Shown here: piece by piece, positions 23,199-24,193 of the stretch
Layout of the letters: each line of letters opens with the position of its first letter
Position numbering within the stretch: the first letter of the stretch is position 1
Source: JBOICV01 sp050740255
GTDB taxonomy: Bacteria; Pseudomonadota; Gammaproteobacteria; Nevskiales; JBOICV01
DNA: 24,193 bases
Reading direction: 5' to 3'
NCBI GenBank assembly: GCA_050740255.1
Contig: JBOICV010000022.1
Location: 1 to 24,193 of the forward strand
Translations under genes and position numbers: made by a program
The notes under the pieces: generated by a model
Seen by the model: the letters and a program-made list of their open reading frames with translations, nothing else
The model's database searches: none
Told to the model about the DNA's origin: nothing

Positions 23199-24193
23199 AT
23201 ATCGTTATTATGGCCGGCGGCACCGGTGGCCATGTGTTCCCGGCGCTCGCCGTCGCGCAAGAGCTGCGCAACCGGGGTCATCGCGTGAGTTGGATTGGCA
23301 CGCAGGCGGGGCTCGAAGCGAAGCTGGTGCCACAACAAGGTTTTCCGATCGAATGGATTAGCATCGGCGGTCTGCGCGGCAAGAACGCGCTGACGCTCGT
23401 CACCGCGCCGTTCAAACTGCTGCTCGCGGTGTTGCAGGCGCTCGGTATTCTGCGCCGCTTGCAACCCGCGCTGGTGTTGGGCCTCGGCGGTTTCGCCGCC
23501 GGTCCCGGCGGGCTGGCGGCTTGGATGTTGCGCCGGCCGCTCGCGATACACGAGCAGAACGCCGTCGCCGGTTATACCAATCGCCTGCTGGCGCGTATCG
23601 CCAGCCGGGTGCTGCAGGCCTTCCCGGATACTTTTGGCGCCGAATTCAAGGCGGTCGCAGTCGGCAATCCGGTGCGCAGCGACATTGCGCAACTGCCGCC
23701 GCCGGCGGCGCGTGCGCAGTTGCGCAGCGGGCCGGTTCGCGTGCTGGTGCTCGGCGGCAGTCTGGGAGCAAAGGCGCTGAACACGCTGGTACCGCAGGCC
23801 TTGGCCCGGCTGGCGCCGGAACAACGGCCGGAAGTGTGGCATCAGGCCGGGCGCACCCTGAAAGTCGCGCAACAGCATTACTTCGAACTCGCGAAACAGA
23901 TGGACGGCGCGCTGCGCGTCACGGCGTTCATTGACGACATGGCGGCGGCCTATGCCTGGGCCGATCTGGTGATTTGCCGCGCGGGCGCGCTGACCATCGC
24001 CGAACTTGCGGCGGCGGGGCTGGCCGCGATTCTGGTGCCGTTCCCGCATGCGGTGGACGACCATCAGACGGTCAACGGTCAGTACCTGGTGCAGGTCGGC
24101 GCCGCTCTGATGATTCAGGAGCGCGACCTCACGCCCGCGCTGCTGGCGAACGCATTGCAGACCCTGCTGGCCGATCGCGGCAAGTTGCTGGCC
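23195..24193 (+). CDS. murG: Lipid II synthase MurG, C-terminus cut by window end
   Basis: 333 codons of an open frame run to the last base; the family is about 355-365 residues, so some 20-30 are missing. MurG is the inner-membrane-associated GT-B enzyme that moves GlcNAc from UDP-GlcNAc to lipid I, giving lipid II. Seen: AGGTGGHVFPALA (7-19), the lipid-I-binding glycine loop; GLGGFAAGPGG (96-106), HEQNAVAGYTNR (119-130); GGSLGAKALN (187-196), the second glycine loop; and the UDP-GlcNAc-binding CRAGALTIAEL (261-271) with HAVDDHQ (285-291). The ATG overlaps the ftsW stop (ATGA) and GGAGA lies eight bases upstream. Confidence 0.96.
   Translation, partial: MNIVIMAGGTGGHVFPALAVAQELRNRGHRVSWIGTQAGLEAKLVPQQGFPIEWISIGGLRGKNALTLVTAPFKLLLAVLQALGILRRLQPALVLGLGGFAAGPGGLAAWMLRRPLAIHEQNAVAGYTNRLLARIASRVLQAFPDTFGAEFKAVAVGNPVRSDIAQLPPPAARAQLRSGPVRVLVLGGSLGAKALNTLVPQALARLAPEQRPEVWHQAGRTLKVAQQHYFELAKQMDGALRVTAFIDDMAAAYAWADLVICRAGALTIAELAAAGLAAILVPFPHAVDDHQTVNGQYLVQVGAALMIQERDLTPALLANALQTLLADRGKLLA

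Noticed and set aside
1..24193. CRISPR arrays, tRNA genes, prophage genes, toxin-antitoxin or defence systems
   Set aside because: No regularly spaced repeats, no cloverleaf-like sequence with the conserved T-loop, and no recognisable proteins of these kinds were seen on either strand.

Overview
This is GC-rich chromosomal DNA from a gammaproteobacterium. The order rsmI - rnpB - mraZ - rsmH - ftsL - ftsI - murE - murF - mraY - murD - ftsW - murG is the classic division/cell-wall (dcw) cluster as placed in Pseudomonas-like gammaproteobacteria. The divergent lpoA-yraN-gmhA/diaA block beside rsmI, together with an SspB carrying a ClpX-binding tail, supports that class. I cannot fix the genus from the sequence alone.

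Layout. (1) 1-4000, accessory flank: the 5' tip of an IS3-type orfA runs off the left edge. It is followed by a 935-residue membrane-fused spermidine-synthase-like protein, an isoprenylcysteine-methyltransferase-family membrane protein, a terminator between converging genes, and a small secreted Pro/Asp/His-rich protein on the minus strand. (2) 4000-5950: a membrane-anchored DUF4403-type protein and SspB. (3) 5945-8704: an acyl-CoA dehydrogenase and a GlcD-type FAD oxidase on the minus strand, bounded on both sides by repeat-like hairpin DNA. They sit between sspB and gmhA/diaA, where related genomes usually carry dolP (yraP). (4) 8705-11619: gmhA/diaA, yraN and lpoA on the minus strand. (5) 11657-12909: rsmI and RNase P RNA, with the rsmI stop codon inside the likely rnpB -10 element. 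(6) 13092 to the right edge: a strong sigma70-type promoter overlapping a phased array of MraZ boxes, then ten tightly packed dcw genes, with murG cut by the window end.

How the genes work together. MurE, MurF and MurD build the UDP-MurNAc-pentapeptide, MraY and MurG convert it to lipid I and lipid II, and FtsW and FtsI polymerise and cross-link septal peptidoglycan with FtsL as divisome scaffold. LpoA, on the other side of rsmI, belongs to a family that activates the PBP1A synthase, so both flanks of rsmI-rnpB touch cell-wall growth. MraZ probably represses its own operon through the TGGGT array. Five of the nine dcw junctions are ATGA overlaps, pointing to translational coupling.

I see no phage, CRISPR, toxin-antitoxin or defence system. 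The most unusual items are the altered catalytic region of the spermidine-synthase-like protein, the lpoA product without a lipobox, the SIS protein at the diaA locus that keeps GmhA-type metal ligands, the repeat-bounded oxidase cassette, and the shared stop codon/-10 element.
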